DNA of 64,000 nt from Ehretia macrophylla. Its lineage: Eukaryota; Streptophyta; Magnoliopsida; Boraginales; Ehretiaceae. The DNA lies in assembly GCA_037974665.1 (NCBI GenBank), contig CM075770.1, positions 66,723,850-66,787,849 on the forward strand. Reading direction: 5' to 3'. Below are positions 35,287-46,700 of this stretch, piece after piece. The position numbers were made by a program, and so were the translations under genes. The notes beneath the pieces were generated by a model. The model saw nothing but the letters and a program-made list of their open reading frames with translations, made no database searches and was not told where the DNA came from. Numbering within the stretch: position 1 is the first letter of the stretch; every line of letters begins with the position of its first letter.

Positions 35287-38200
35287 TGTAACACCCCAAT
35301 CCCTCACGGAACCGGGACTTCTTTTAACCAAACTATACTCAACCCAATTCCAAACCCCGGGCACGAAATTTAGAAAAAAACGGACGGAGTTTCCCCTATA
35401 TATAGGTCTATCTAGAAACCTGCCAACAGTCACATACAAGACCTGAATCACAATCAACCATTCATACAACCTAGTTTTCAAGATTCATAAAGCCAACGAG
35501 CTCCTCAAGGCCATCCGAGCCTTGGAACCCAACAACATATCACACAAGCATGCAAAATTTAATCCATTGAAGATCTATCTTTTTAATCCACTTATCATAC
35601 CACTCTATATTATCAATCAAGCTTTCTTATAATTTGTGTCCAACCAACTAACTAATTTTCATCGTCCACACAAGCATCCACTACTAAGTAATAAAGTAAA
35701 GCAAATAGAAGATATTACAAGCCCACTAGTACCTAATCATCAAACAAAACTAAAACTTTAATATTACATTCCTTGATATAACATAAATACATGCATGGGC
35801 ACAAAGTCTCAAATACAATACAAGCATATCATGATCACATTCTTCCATATTTTACACATTGATAGAGTAAGCAGGTCATACAGGAGGAAATTCACTCTTC
35901 AGCTTTTCCTGAAATATGTTGAAAAGAGGAATGAGTAACCAAGTTGCTCAGTGAAGAAGGGGATGCAACATACCGGGCGTGCATTATGATATGTAGATAC
36001 AAGAAATCATATATATAACATAAACAACAAGATTAAATAGCAAGTAGTTAACTACATTAAAAAGGATATGGTTCTACTTCAAGTCTTCAATCTCGAATCA
36101 CGAGCCACGAACTTCACGCAAGTGTCAGTAAACCCTTACTCTAACGAGTTGGGATACTCCGGATGTATCTCGATCCTACGTCCCTTTCTCTTGAGGTAGG
36201 TCCATGCCCAGCAGGTGAACCACGCCTCTGGGGTAGGGGAGTATGCTCAGTAGGAAAGGGAATAGGCACCATGGTAGTCGAGGGAGCATGGCAAGCCCGA
36301 CGCCGCCCGTGTTTCTTGACACTACCATGTCCAAAAAGGTTGCGCAACCCCAAGATGAGTCCACAAGAATCAAGATATCAAATAACATGTAAGAGGGTTG
36401 ACAAAGTAGCCCTCACATATAAACACAATATAATCCAACATATGCACGAGATAGCTATTTAGTCACGAAAAAGACAATTATCATATTATTCCACAAAACT
36501 CTATGAATTGCTTGAATAATCCTTATCATGCACATAAAATACCTTTTTCTAGTAATTACAAATTCGTATAAACACAAAGTATTCAAAAACACCTTTTTCC
36601 CCTTCGTTAACTTTCCGATTTCTTCTCCTACACAAGGTTCAAGGTTCTAAATCAACAAGCCAATCATTCCACATTCCTAGGTAGGTCAAAAGACACCTAT
36701 TTAAGCCTTCAAAATCCGATTTGGAAACAAAGGCTCAGGAAGGCCCTAAGTGGGTTTTAACTACAACTACCCTATCCGGACCCCAAATTCATGCAACGAA
36801 AGCACCAAAAGTGCTTATGTACCCCAAGGATACCTATTCTAAAGCTCAAACGTGCCCGGATTGCATAACGAGAAAAGTACCCTTTTTAAAGTTTACTAAT
36901 TTTTCAATTTAGCTCGGTTTTGGGTGATTAAACTTCACGTACCCTCCCAAATAGCTTCACTAGAGTCTAGAGCACCTAATTGAATTCTCAATTCATTCCA
37001 ATTAGCAAGTTTAATTCAAAACCCTAAGTTCAATCACTATTCCCCATCTCTTTCATTCAATCTATGCATTCAACCATAAAATTTGATATCAAGCTACATA
37101 AGTTAGTTCTATAGGCTCTAAAGAACTCACAACAAGCATTCAAAACAAGGATTATAGCTAAAATTGACAAATTAAGAATTTCAACATATATGCAACAAAC
37201 TTTAAATGCAAAAATAATACACTCCCTTACCTTACTAAGGCTAAAAATATGTTAAAAAGTAGTTGGAGAACACCTTAGATCTTGAAAATATGGAGGAATT
37301 TGAAGAAAAGTCAATCTTAAGCTCAAAGAAATGCTCACGTTTTCTTGCTGCTATTTTCGATTTCTTGTTCCTTTTTCTAATGCTTTTTGCTTTGCTTTTC
37401 TAACATATAATAGAAGTATAATATAATAATATAGAAATGTATCTAGTTGGCTAAAAGACTTGGTCTCACGTTTTTTTTTTCTTTCCTTTATTTGGTTTTC
37501 TTAACTACTATGTATTAGTATGTATATTAGGTAGATAGGTAGACTAAATAATGGATTGGCTCATATAATATAATTGGCTATAATTAAATACTAAGGTCCT
37601 AGTTAGCTTAGTAGAAAACTAAAAAAAAATACCATAGGCCCAAAATAACTAAATATTACTATTCACTCGTGGACACTAAAAATATTTATTTTTCTCATGC
37701 TCGGGACATGAAATACAATTCTAACAATGAACGAATATATTAAATACAGTAATGCTTAGGGAAAAAATATCAAATTAAGAAAATAAGACAGTTTTAAAAT
37801 TTTACCTGGGCCCAAGTTAAACTTAATAAATAAAACATATAAAAGCAACTAAAATTAAACAAATGGGCAAATAAGTCAAATATGCACACCAAATAATTAA
37901 ATATAATAAATTAAAAGTCTCTCTAAGCTCGGGAAGTTTAAATTAATTAAATGTAAATAAATAATAAACATAAGATAATTATTTCTAATAACTCTTTTAA
38001 ATCTAATTTTAATAATTATAATCAATATTGAAAATAATCTAGCTCATTCGAGTATGGGAAACATAAATAAATATAATTTTTAAAATAATAGAATAAGTGT
38101 ACTGGGTAAATCAATTAAATATAATTTAAATAAATACAAATAGTGATAATAATAAAAATAATTATTACCGAGGTCAAGACTTCACATTCAAATACTGAAA

Positions 38201-38397
38201 TAAAATCATTTTAAATTGTTAGTAAAATAAATTCTAATAAATAAAATAATAAAATAATTATTTCGGGAAAGCCAATTGAATATAATTTAAGTGAATGCAA
38301 CAGTTATCGTGACACGTTTTTCAATAATGGTGCAATTTAATAAAATGAATCTATGCAAATTAATAAAATGTCTATATGCTAGGTCTGGGTCATCATA
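35287..38397 (-). mobile_element. Solo LTR of family V, antisense, inside rps3
   Basis: On the plus strand it starts TGTAACACCCCAATCCC at 35287 and ends GGTCTGGGTCATCATA at 38397; the last bases appear changed from CACA. The flanks are TCCAT (35282-35286) and TCTAT (38398-38402), a 5 bp duplication with one C to T change. Joining them restores rps3. It is 3.1 kb, and the part 37650-38340 is very AT-rich. The shared module is at about 36145-36412. In sense it has a donor-like AG/GTAAGG at 37231/37230 and an acceptor-like TATTTCAG at 35909/35908. No primer site or internal domain is present. Confidence 0.9.
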
Positions 38398-38790
38398 TCT
38401 ATGGCCTTACTTCTTTTTTGGCCCAATCCTGATTTCGTTTTGCTTCTCCCGCTTGTCGGGCCAGATCGACTCGACTTTTTTCCTTGCCCCTCGGCTTCTC
38501 ACTTCCTTTCGTTCTTCTTTTGTACCGTCCTTTGAATGAAGACACCCGATTGGGCTGACTTTCCCAAATGCCCACACAGGCCTTTCTCCTTTCCGGGTCT
38601 GGATTTTTCGCCTCGTTTTAGTCGTCATGGTCGACAGGGAAGAAAGAAATGAATGAAAGTTCTTTTGGCAAAATGTAGAATAATACACCTACCGAGACGA
38701 AAGCCAAAGGTGAGTCTCGTAGATGGATGTATCGAATCGAAATATGATCTCAGATTGACATCTTGATGCACTGATTTACCATAATAATAA
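38398..38790 (-). pseudogene. rps3: rps3 exon 2, 5' part (mitochondrial, NUMT)
   Basis: The minus strand reads [19 protein letters not shown] from about 38790, then [23 protein letters not shown], then (after a frame change) [12 protein letters not shown] and [17 protein letters not shown] up to PKKK near 38407. These are the N-terminal segments of exon 2 of angiosperm mitochondrial rps3. Exon 1 is not in the window. The change of frame near 38630 and the V insertion at 38398 show it is inactive. Confidence 0.93.
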
Positions 38791-39566
38791 ATAGAGTCAA
38801 TGGTGACTCCGTCATGGGAAGATCTGCTTCCTTCTTGCTTGATAGGAGGGGGGCTTCCATTCACCAATGCAGACTAAAAGTGCTCTTCGAACCGTGCTAG
38901 ATAGTCACCCATCACACGGCTCTCAAACCCAACCTGTGATGGATCCCGAGAGACAAAGCCAAAGCGCTTGATCCTTTGCCCCATACTTTGAAATGCTCCT
39001 CCCCGCCGATCAAGGTATTTTTATCTTGTGATAGGCTTAGCTTTAAGCCGCTATCGTTCAGTTCGGATAACTCAAGTACCTTTGGTCAGTTCGTTCACGT
39101 GGTCTTTTCTTATCTTCCCTAACGTTCAGAGTTGTTCTGGTGTGAGATAAGAAAGGAGCATCGGCCGAGTGCCATGAATGGATAAAAAATTGATAGCAGA
39201 GGGAATCTATGATTCTTATTCGAGCGAGTTCTAGCTAGCAACATGTCGATTACACACCGGAGGTTGGTATTAACTGAGGGACAATGCCCCCTTAACCTAA
39301 GTGGGCTACCAGCAAAGCAACAGGTACTTGATCGGGCGGGAAGTGGTTTGGTTTCGTGCAAGGCCCTCACAACAGGAAGAGGCAGTTGTCATTTGATATG
39401 AGAGGCGCTTTGTATTGGGTTCCAAACCTACCCACCCTGATAAAAAAGACCTTTCTATTCTATCTTATTAGTAAAGCCTAAACGTCCTTATTGAAAACTA
39501 AAGCGCTAACGAACAAGAAAATGGATGCGCGTTAGCGCAATGGCTTTCCCGTAACTCAAGGTTTCA
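38791..39566 (-). other. Remnant of the rps3 group II intron
   Basis: This lies upstream of rps3 exon 2 on the minus strand, where angiosperm mitochondrial rps3 has a group II intron. A 34-base domain V-like hairpin is present at 38889-38922, at a plausible distance from the 3' splice site. The rest has no coding signal. The X LTR cuts it off at 39567, so the 5' part of the intron and exon 1 are missing or lie elsewhere. Presence of the intron means the transfer was of DNA, not of a spliced and edited transcript. Confidence 0.75.
38889..38922 (-). ncRNA. Group II intron domain V-like hairpin
   Basis: The minus strand begins GAGCCGTGTGATGGG and ends CTAGCACGGTTC. GAGCCGTG pairs with CACGGTTC to close a 34-nt stem-loop of typical domain V length and sequence. 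Confidence 0.75.
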
Positions 39567-41116
39567 TGTCCCTAACCCAACCTTTAGAGGCTAGACTAGG
39601 GTATAACCTAAATCATTATCATTATTTTATGACTTTAACCGTTGGACTATAATTAATGCTTATTTGTTATCCTAGAACTCCAAAGTTTTTCAAAAAACTG
39701 GTAGTATAACAACTGTATTTAGGATCTTTAGTTTGACCTATTTTCTAGAACACCTCAAAATTCCGAATCTTTAATTTGATTACAACTAAAACACTTGTTT
39801 TGTCATCAATCGATATGCCTACTAGTTTATCTTGAAAGCTCCATTTGGATTAATAAGCCTATCATGATAACTACATCCCATTTATTTGTCAAATTCCTAT
39901 TTATGCAAGTACTTATTATCATTTAGCTTATAAATGAGTACCTTAATGAGTATAGGTAGGGCTAACTTAGTTGATTCTTCACCTATTGGTTTAAACACCT
40001 AATGATAACTACTATCCATAAACGATGAAAAAAAGTAGCATAAAATAAGTATTTGTCCAATTCATAAATAGTACAACCCAAAGCTAGACCCCAAATTACA
40101 ACGGGAGTCGTTTACAACAACAATGTTAATAGTCTTCATCTCAAACAACAAACATCCTTAAGCAAACATCCATATTCATGAAAGGTATGTAATACACATA
40201 GTTATTCCAAAGGGTCATCAACAAGCACATTATCTTCAGGCACCTGTTCCACTTTTGCTTCACCTGTAATGACATAAAGAGGGTGAGTCCTTATGAACTC
40301 AGTGAGGGGGGAACAAATAACAGGGCTTTTGAAATCATTTTCCAGTTAACTTGTGAAAACTTCTTTGAAACATGTCATGTAATACAAATAAGATCATATA
40401 TAGCATAAGTATAATGGAACAATAAACACAGTTACCACATCATTTTATTAACATATGATAATCAGTTAAGATTTTCATCACATTTGATTCACGTATTAAT
40501 CATACTAGTGGCATACAGATAAACAGTCTTTCTTCCCCGAGGTCCCCTAGGAACCAAGCGAGAGTACTTAAACACATAGTAAAAATGATACGTTTTGATA
40601 CATACAGGACGCTAGAGGTGGTTCCTACGGGCTTAAGAGGTAGCTTCCACCACTTCTAGGTATAGCACTTTGCCCCGCATAACACTTAGTTCCTGTCGTT
40701 TAAAGGATACATTACGCTTTCGCTTTTGCTTCTGCATCGCATATAGTGGCCGACCTCAAATCATTATCACAACTTCTTATCTCTCCCTATAGGGTGTACT
40801 CCGGATTGTATACCAAACCTACGACCCAACTCTCCGAGGGTAACAAAGTTCCAAGCGAGAGAGGGAATATGGACCATGGTAGTCACGGGATTACCAGCAA
40901 GCCCTATGCCGCCCGACGTTCGTGAATCACTACCATGTCAAAAGAAAGGTTGCAACCTCGTATGCAATGCACATTTATGACATTTAACATTTCGCATTAG
41001 GAGGTCAACAAAGTAGGTTGCCTCCGTGCATGTATATGATCACATATTGACACGTTGGCATATAAGGCATCGTTAGAACAATAATCACTTCAGATACCAA
41101 TTTAAAAGCATTTATA
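39567..41116 (-). mobile_element. Antisense LTR of family X (truncated copy A)
   Basis: It begins TGTCCCTAACCCAACCTTTAGAGG and aligns with the left arm of the inverted repeat that starts at 50632. It covers the antisense X features in order: terminus, the VEQVP-type acidic frame near 40195-40260, CTCAGTGAGG box, shared module (about 40790-41020), then stops within the X sequence at about 41116. The rest is absent because later insertions follow at once. It probably continues beyond the right edge of the window. Confidence 0.8.
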
Positions 41117-41121
41117 CTGTC

Positions 41122-43404
41122 TGTAATACCCGAGCCCGGAATGTGAAATTTCTTGTTTATTATTTTGGAAATTATATTTCCTTAAATTCTTTGAGAATTA
41201 ATTGTTACTTTCTTGCTGTCGCAACGTGCATTGCATTTAGGGAGCGATAGCTAGAGAACGGTTTCTACTCCTCAGCAAATAGTGAAACTAGTATTTAGAT
41301 GACTTAAATTTTATATTTTAATTGTTGCTAGCTATAATTAATCTTTCCTTAGTTAAAATGGCTTTAAAATGCACAAAATAAGGCCCTTTGACCACGTTTT
41401 AAGTTGTTTGACCTAGGCCTTTGACCATTTGACCACTTAGCACTTAAATAAGCTTAAAACAAAGCAAAATAAAAAAATTAGCAGCTGAAACAGAACCTTG
41501 TGCTGGCCGAAAATATTGAAGAGAAAAAAAATCATTTTCAACTTTCAAAACTTCCAATCTTTGCGTGAGATTGTGCGGGGTTGTTACCGAGCCATCCAGC
41601 GTTGTTTTCCTAGTGACTAGGAGTGCCTAAGGTGAGTGAATCATGTTATTTGCGAATTTAAATGTTAAGTGTATCAACTTTATGATTTTTAGATTTTATC
41701 CGTAGATTGTTGTTTAAATCATTTTGATGCTTCTAGAATGTTCCTTGGCAATTGTAGAACGTGTATTTATATCTTTTTAACATTTTCTGCGATTAAATGT
41801 TGAGATTGTAGTTTAAACTAGTTATTGAATAGTGTTTTATGAATAGTAAACCCTTGGAACGATGAAGTTGTTCCGTTATGCTGTCCGTTGATGTAGAATT
41901 GTGCTAGGTGTGTTAGAATGCCTAAATGCATGGTTTTTTTGGGTTGCGTAATGGAAAAAACGGGAATTAAGCCTTGTTGAAAGTCGGGGTCGTTTAGGTC
42001 AACTTTAGCATTTTCTCGTTTTGCATGTTGACAATTTTTCGGGAGGCCATGGAAGCACTTTTGGTTAGATTATTGCGTTGGTTGGGTGTTTGGTTGGTAT
42101 AGTTGTAGTTCAAACGAGAAAGGGGAAAATCAGGGCTTTGGGCGAGTTCTAGGGTAAAGTAAGGTTTCGAGGTCTTTAGACGTGCCTTATGGTAACCTAG
42201 GAGGATTGGCAAAGTCGGTTTCCAGAACTCGTGGCTCGTTTGGAAATGGTAGGGTTTTGATAGTTAGGGCCGATTTGTGTTTTTTGCTTGTTTTCTTGAT
42301 TTTATGCCTGTAGAATGCTTAGGGTTGCTTGAAATACTTGTTTGAGTTGATTTGGATTGAAATGCTTATCAATTGTTGCTATTGCGTGCGAGAGTAACCT
42401 ACTTTGTTATTCTTCCACGTGTGGCTGTTTCGCTTGTTTATCGCCTTGTATCGAGTCTTGCATTGCATAGTGTCTCGTGCGTGAGTGATGGGCCTCTCTG
42501 GGTAGCCTCGGGTTGCCAGTGTTGGTTGCTCTAGCTCCGCTGCTATTCCCTTTTCTCGCTTAGGTTGCCTCCCAGGGAGTTTTGGGTCGTAGGTTGATGG
42601 ATTCTTCCGGGGTATTCCAAAGTGGTATTATAAGGTGGTTTGGGCTGGCGCGTTGTCATCGACTTATTGAATGAAAGTTGCTCGTGAAAAGAGTACCGTA
42701 TCCTTTGAATGAATGTTTATAGTCTTTAATACTTGCCTTTTTATAATATTGACTTGTTTGTATCTTTAAATGATAATTGTATGCATTGCTTGGCTAATTG
42801 CATTGCATACTCCTCTCATCTCCGTCCTTGAGATCAATTGCCCTCGCTGAGCAATAGTTTTTGCTCATTCCTCTCTATACTACATTTTTACAGGAGTAGT
42901 TGAAGCAGACCCTATCGAGGTAATAGAGGAGGAGGAGCAGTTGGAGGTGTTTCCGTGATAGCACTTCTTTGCTTTGTTGGTGGTTGGTTACCAGATTTTG
43001 TGCGAGACTTGCTTGTTATGTATATTGCTTGGATGTCGCTTAATTTTGAGGCTTGTAGCCTTGTATGTATTTTCTAGTTTGAGGCCTCTACGGTCTTATG
43101 TTGTATAAGTTGGAAGAATGTAAAGTTATAAACTTATACCCTTGTGACTAGTAAGGAAATGCATGCTAATGGAATTGATTAGTGGCATAAATACTTGTGT
43201 AGTATGCATATCATTTTTGGGTTGCGAAGTTGGTTAATAAGAAATGTATATTTTAAAGAAAGTCGGCTTGTTTTGATTATTTTATGGCTTTCGCAAGTAT
43301 TATATTGATTTTAGGGTTTTCGGATCGTCCGTGGTACATGGGAGACTCTGTCCGTGTGTCGGGTCCGGGCTTGGCCTTTTGCGGGGTCGGGTCGGGGCGT
43401 GACA
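41122..43404 (+). repeat. 5' LTR of element G
   Basis: It runs from TGTAATACCCGAGCCCGG to GTCGGGGCGTGACA. A TTAAATAAG TATA-like word lies near 41445. A donor-like CTAAG/GTGAGT lies at 41631/41632 and an acceptor-like TTTTTACAG ends at 42893, implying a 1262 bp intron; the 3' LTR implies exactly the same length (48858-50119). The shared module is at 42385-42618. After the acceptor comes a purine-rich frame (E-rich) ending at TGA 42957-42959. Confidence 0.95.
41632..42893 (+). other. Putative intron inside the G LTR
   Basis: The bounds are a strong donor-like site (AAG/GTGAGT) and an acceptor-like site preceded by a pyrimidine-rich CTCATTCCTCTC run and TTTTTACAG. Equivalent pairs exist in the G solo LTR (16475-17734), the G 3' LTR (48858-50119), Z (7847-9167), U (24908-23506, minus) and V (37230-35909, minus). 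Splicing is inferred only from sequence. Confidence 0.45.
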
Positions 43405-43412
43405 TCTTTAGG

Positions 43413-43424
43413 TGGTATCAGAGC
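43413..43424 (+). other. Primer binding site of G
   Basis: TGGTATCAGAGC lies eight bases after the 5' LTR and matches the 3' end of plant initiator tRNA-Met perfectly. Confidence 0.95.
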
Positions 43425-43717
43425 ATGATAGTCTTGCATGAGCCGGGATATGTTTCTCGGTCTGTGGGGTAAAGGTCCAAAATGCTAGAGTGTTATTGTA
43501 TGATTGTTAAGTGGAAAGAAATTGTTATAGCATGACCTTGTGAACTTGTAGTGCTTATGTGTTTAAAGTGAATTAGTTTGGCATGTCAGTCTTGTGTTAT
43601 GTGAATTGCGTGTTAGAATATTTGATTGTTATTGACTTGAGTGTTATCTAATCTTATGTGCTATATTTCTGTCTATAAACTGCTTTTAAATGTTGCCAGC
43701 TATTGTGAATTGCTACT

Positions 43718-46700
43718 ATGCCGCCACGTCGTGGTACTCAAGGTATAGGATCAGATGAAGAGGCAGCAGAACAGGGTCAGCAGCCGTTGCCTGAGCAGTT
43801 TATGGCTACCATGACTACTGCAGTAGACCGGATTACACAGGTGCTGCATGAGCAGAGGCAGGACAGGAATAATCCCCAGGGAAATCAAGCTAATCCTGGT
43901 GGACAGGGGTACAGAGTTGAGAATAATCAGTTAGAGAAATTTCTGAGGCACGAGCCGGGAAAGTTCTTCGGAGAGCCAGATGATGAGGCGGCCGAGAGAT
44001 GGATTAACCGTGTCGAGAAAATTTTCACCGCTTTGAGGTACACTGATGAGGCAAGAATAGATTATGCATCATTCCTGTTTGAGGGCGATGCAGAGTAGTG
44101 GTGGAATACTGTCAGATTGAGGTGGGATTGTGAGGATGTACCACATTTGTGGGATGATTTTATAAGTGAGTTTCGGGACAAGTATATTCCCGAGATGGCT
44201 ATGGAAAGGAGGGAAGACGAGTTTGTGGCCCTGAAGCAGGGAAATATGACTGTTGCACAGTACGAGGCTAGGTTTGTTAGCCTGTCGAGGTATATGCCCG
44301 AGTTGGTACGGCCGGCTAGGAGGATGATACATAGGTTTGTCCGTGGGCTGAGAATAGATATTCAGTTGTATTTGACTGGGCAGACCTACACTACTTTTCC
44401 CGAGGCATTTCAAGCAGCCTCGAAGTTTGAGAAACGGAAGGCTGAGATGTTAGCTGAGAGCAGTCAGCTGAGTAAGAAGCAGTATTTGGGCCAGAGTAGC
44501 CAGAGTCAGCCGAGGCAATATCAGACTTCTACACAGGGTCCTTAGCTACGACCGTATCAGCCACAGCAGCAGATTCAGGCTAGGCCAGCTGCGACTAGAC
44601 CCCAGCAGGGAGCTATAGTTCCTACTACCGCCAGAGCCCCAGCACCTACAGGAAATACTGCAGTTAGGCAAAATCAGCAGTGTAATTATTGTAATCGGTC
44701 AGGGCATATTGAGGCTAACTGCTGGAGGAAGAGTGGTAAATGTACGGGTTGTGGCAGTGATGATCATAGGGTGAGAGATTTCCCTAAGTATAACAATGTT
44801 CAGGGCCGTGGTGGAGGCCAAGGTTTGCAGAATAGGGCTGCAGGTGCACGTCCAGCACAGAGGGTTCAGGCTAGGGTCTTTGCACTGGATGCAAAGGAGC
44901 TACCCGATACTACAGCTATAGTGGAAGGTACCTTTCTTCTCAATACTCAGCCAGTTAAAGTTTTGATTGATCCCGGAGCTACACATTCGTTTATAACTCC
45001 TGCATGTACACGATCTGTGAATGTTTGCATTGATAAATTGCCGCATGAAGTTGAAGTTAGTACGCCTTTGGGTGCAAAATTTGTTACTGAGTCTATTTGC
45101 AAATCTTGTGATATATGCATTGAGAACCGTAAATTTCCTGCTGATTTAATTATATTGCCATTCCGTGACTTTGAAATCATTTTGGGAATGGACTGGTTGG
45201 GGAAGTATTATGCTCAGTTGGATTGTAGAACAAAGGTCGTTTATCTTCAGGTTCCTGACCTACCGGTACTAGAGATTGTTGGGAATTGCTAGGCTGCCCG
45301 AATTCCACTTTTATCAGCGATCAAGACTTCCAAGTTGTTGAATAGGGGTTGTGAAGCTTACTTAGCTTATTTGATCAATCAGCCTACTGATAAGTTGAGT
45401 TTGAATGAGGTTCTGATTGTTAGAGACTTCCCTGGTGTATTTCCCGAGGAATTACTGGGTTTACCACCGGATAGGGAGATTGAGTTCGTGATTGATCTTG
45501 TGCCAGGCACTGCGCCAATTTCTAGGAGTCCTTATAGAATGGCATCGGCTGAACTTTAGGAGTTAAAAATTCAGCTTCAGAACTTGCTTGAGAAAGGGTT
45601 TATACAACCTAGTTCTTCACCGTGGGGTGTGCCTGTGTTGTTTGTGAGAAAGAAAGACGGCACGCTACGGTTATGTATTGATTACATGGGACTTAATCAA
45701 GTCACGATTAAGAATAAATACCCCTTGCCGTTGATTGAAGAATTGTTTGACCAGTTGCAGGGTGCGAGTGTTTACTCCAAATTTGATTTGAGGCAGGGTT
45801 ACTATCAACTTAGGATTCGAAGTGACGATATACCAAAGACGGCATTCAGGACTATATATGGCCACTATGAGTTTGTTGTTTTGCCGTTCGGATTGACGAA
45901 TGCACCAGCCGCATTCATGGACTTGATGCCGAGAGTTTTCCGACCTTACCTTGATCAGTTTGTCGTGATCTTTATTGATGACATTTTAGTGTATTCGAAG
46001 AATGAGGCTGAACATGAGCAACACTTGAGGATTGTGCTACAGACTTTGCAGGAAAACAAGCTTTTTGCTAAATTCAGCAAGTGCGAGTTCTGGTTGAATC
46101 AGATATCTTTTCTAGGCCATATCATCTCAGATCGAGGAATTTCAGTGGATCCAGCTAAGATTGAAGTTGTTTCATCTTGGAAGAGACCTGAGACGGTGTC
46201 AGAGATTCGGAGTTTTCTTGGATTGGCAGGTTACGACCGGAGATTTGTTAAAGACTTCTCCAAAATTTCTGGACCTTTGAGCCAGTTGACTCGGAAGAAA
46301 GTTGCTTACAACTGGGATGCCAAGTGTGAATCCAGTTTCCAAGAATTGAAGAAGAGACTAACTACAGCTCCTATACTAGCTTAACCTGAGGGAACAGAGA
46401 ACTTTGTTGTCCACAGTGATGCATCTAAAGAAGGTTTGGGCTGTGTTTTAATGCAGAATGGTAAGGTGATTTCTTATGCTTCTAGGAAGTTGAAACCTTA
46501 TGAAGTCAATTACCCTACACATGATCTTGAGTTAGCTGCAGTTGTGTTTGCTTTGAAGAAGTGGCGTCACTACTTGTGGGGTAGCAAATTTGAAATTTTT
46601 ACTAACCACAAGACTCTCAAGTATTTGTTTTCACAGAAGGATCTGAATATGAGGCAGCGGAGATGGCTAGAGCTATTGAGTGGTTACAATTGTTCTATTA

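Noticed and set aside
1499..39566. The window as part of a real mitochondrial genome
   Set aside because: Complete LTR elements with target duplications, nested solo LTRs and multiple stops in rps3 and rpl16 point to nuclear DNA.
42894..42959. A spliced protein joining LTR exon 1 to the acidic tail
   Set aside because: In G the codon before the junction in the acidic frame would be TAA, so no frame continues across the splice.
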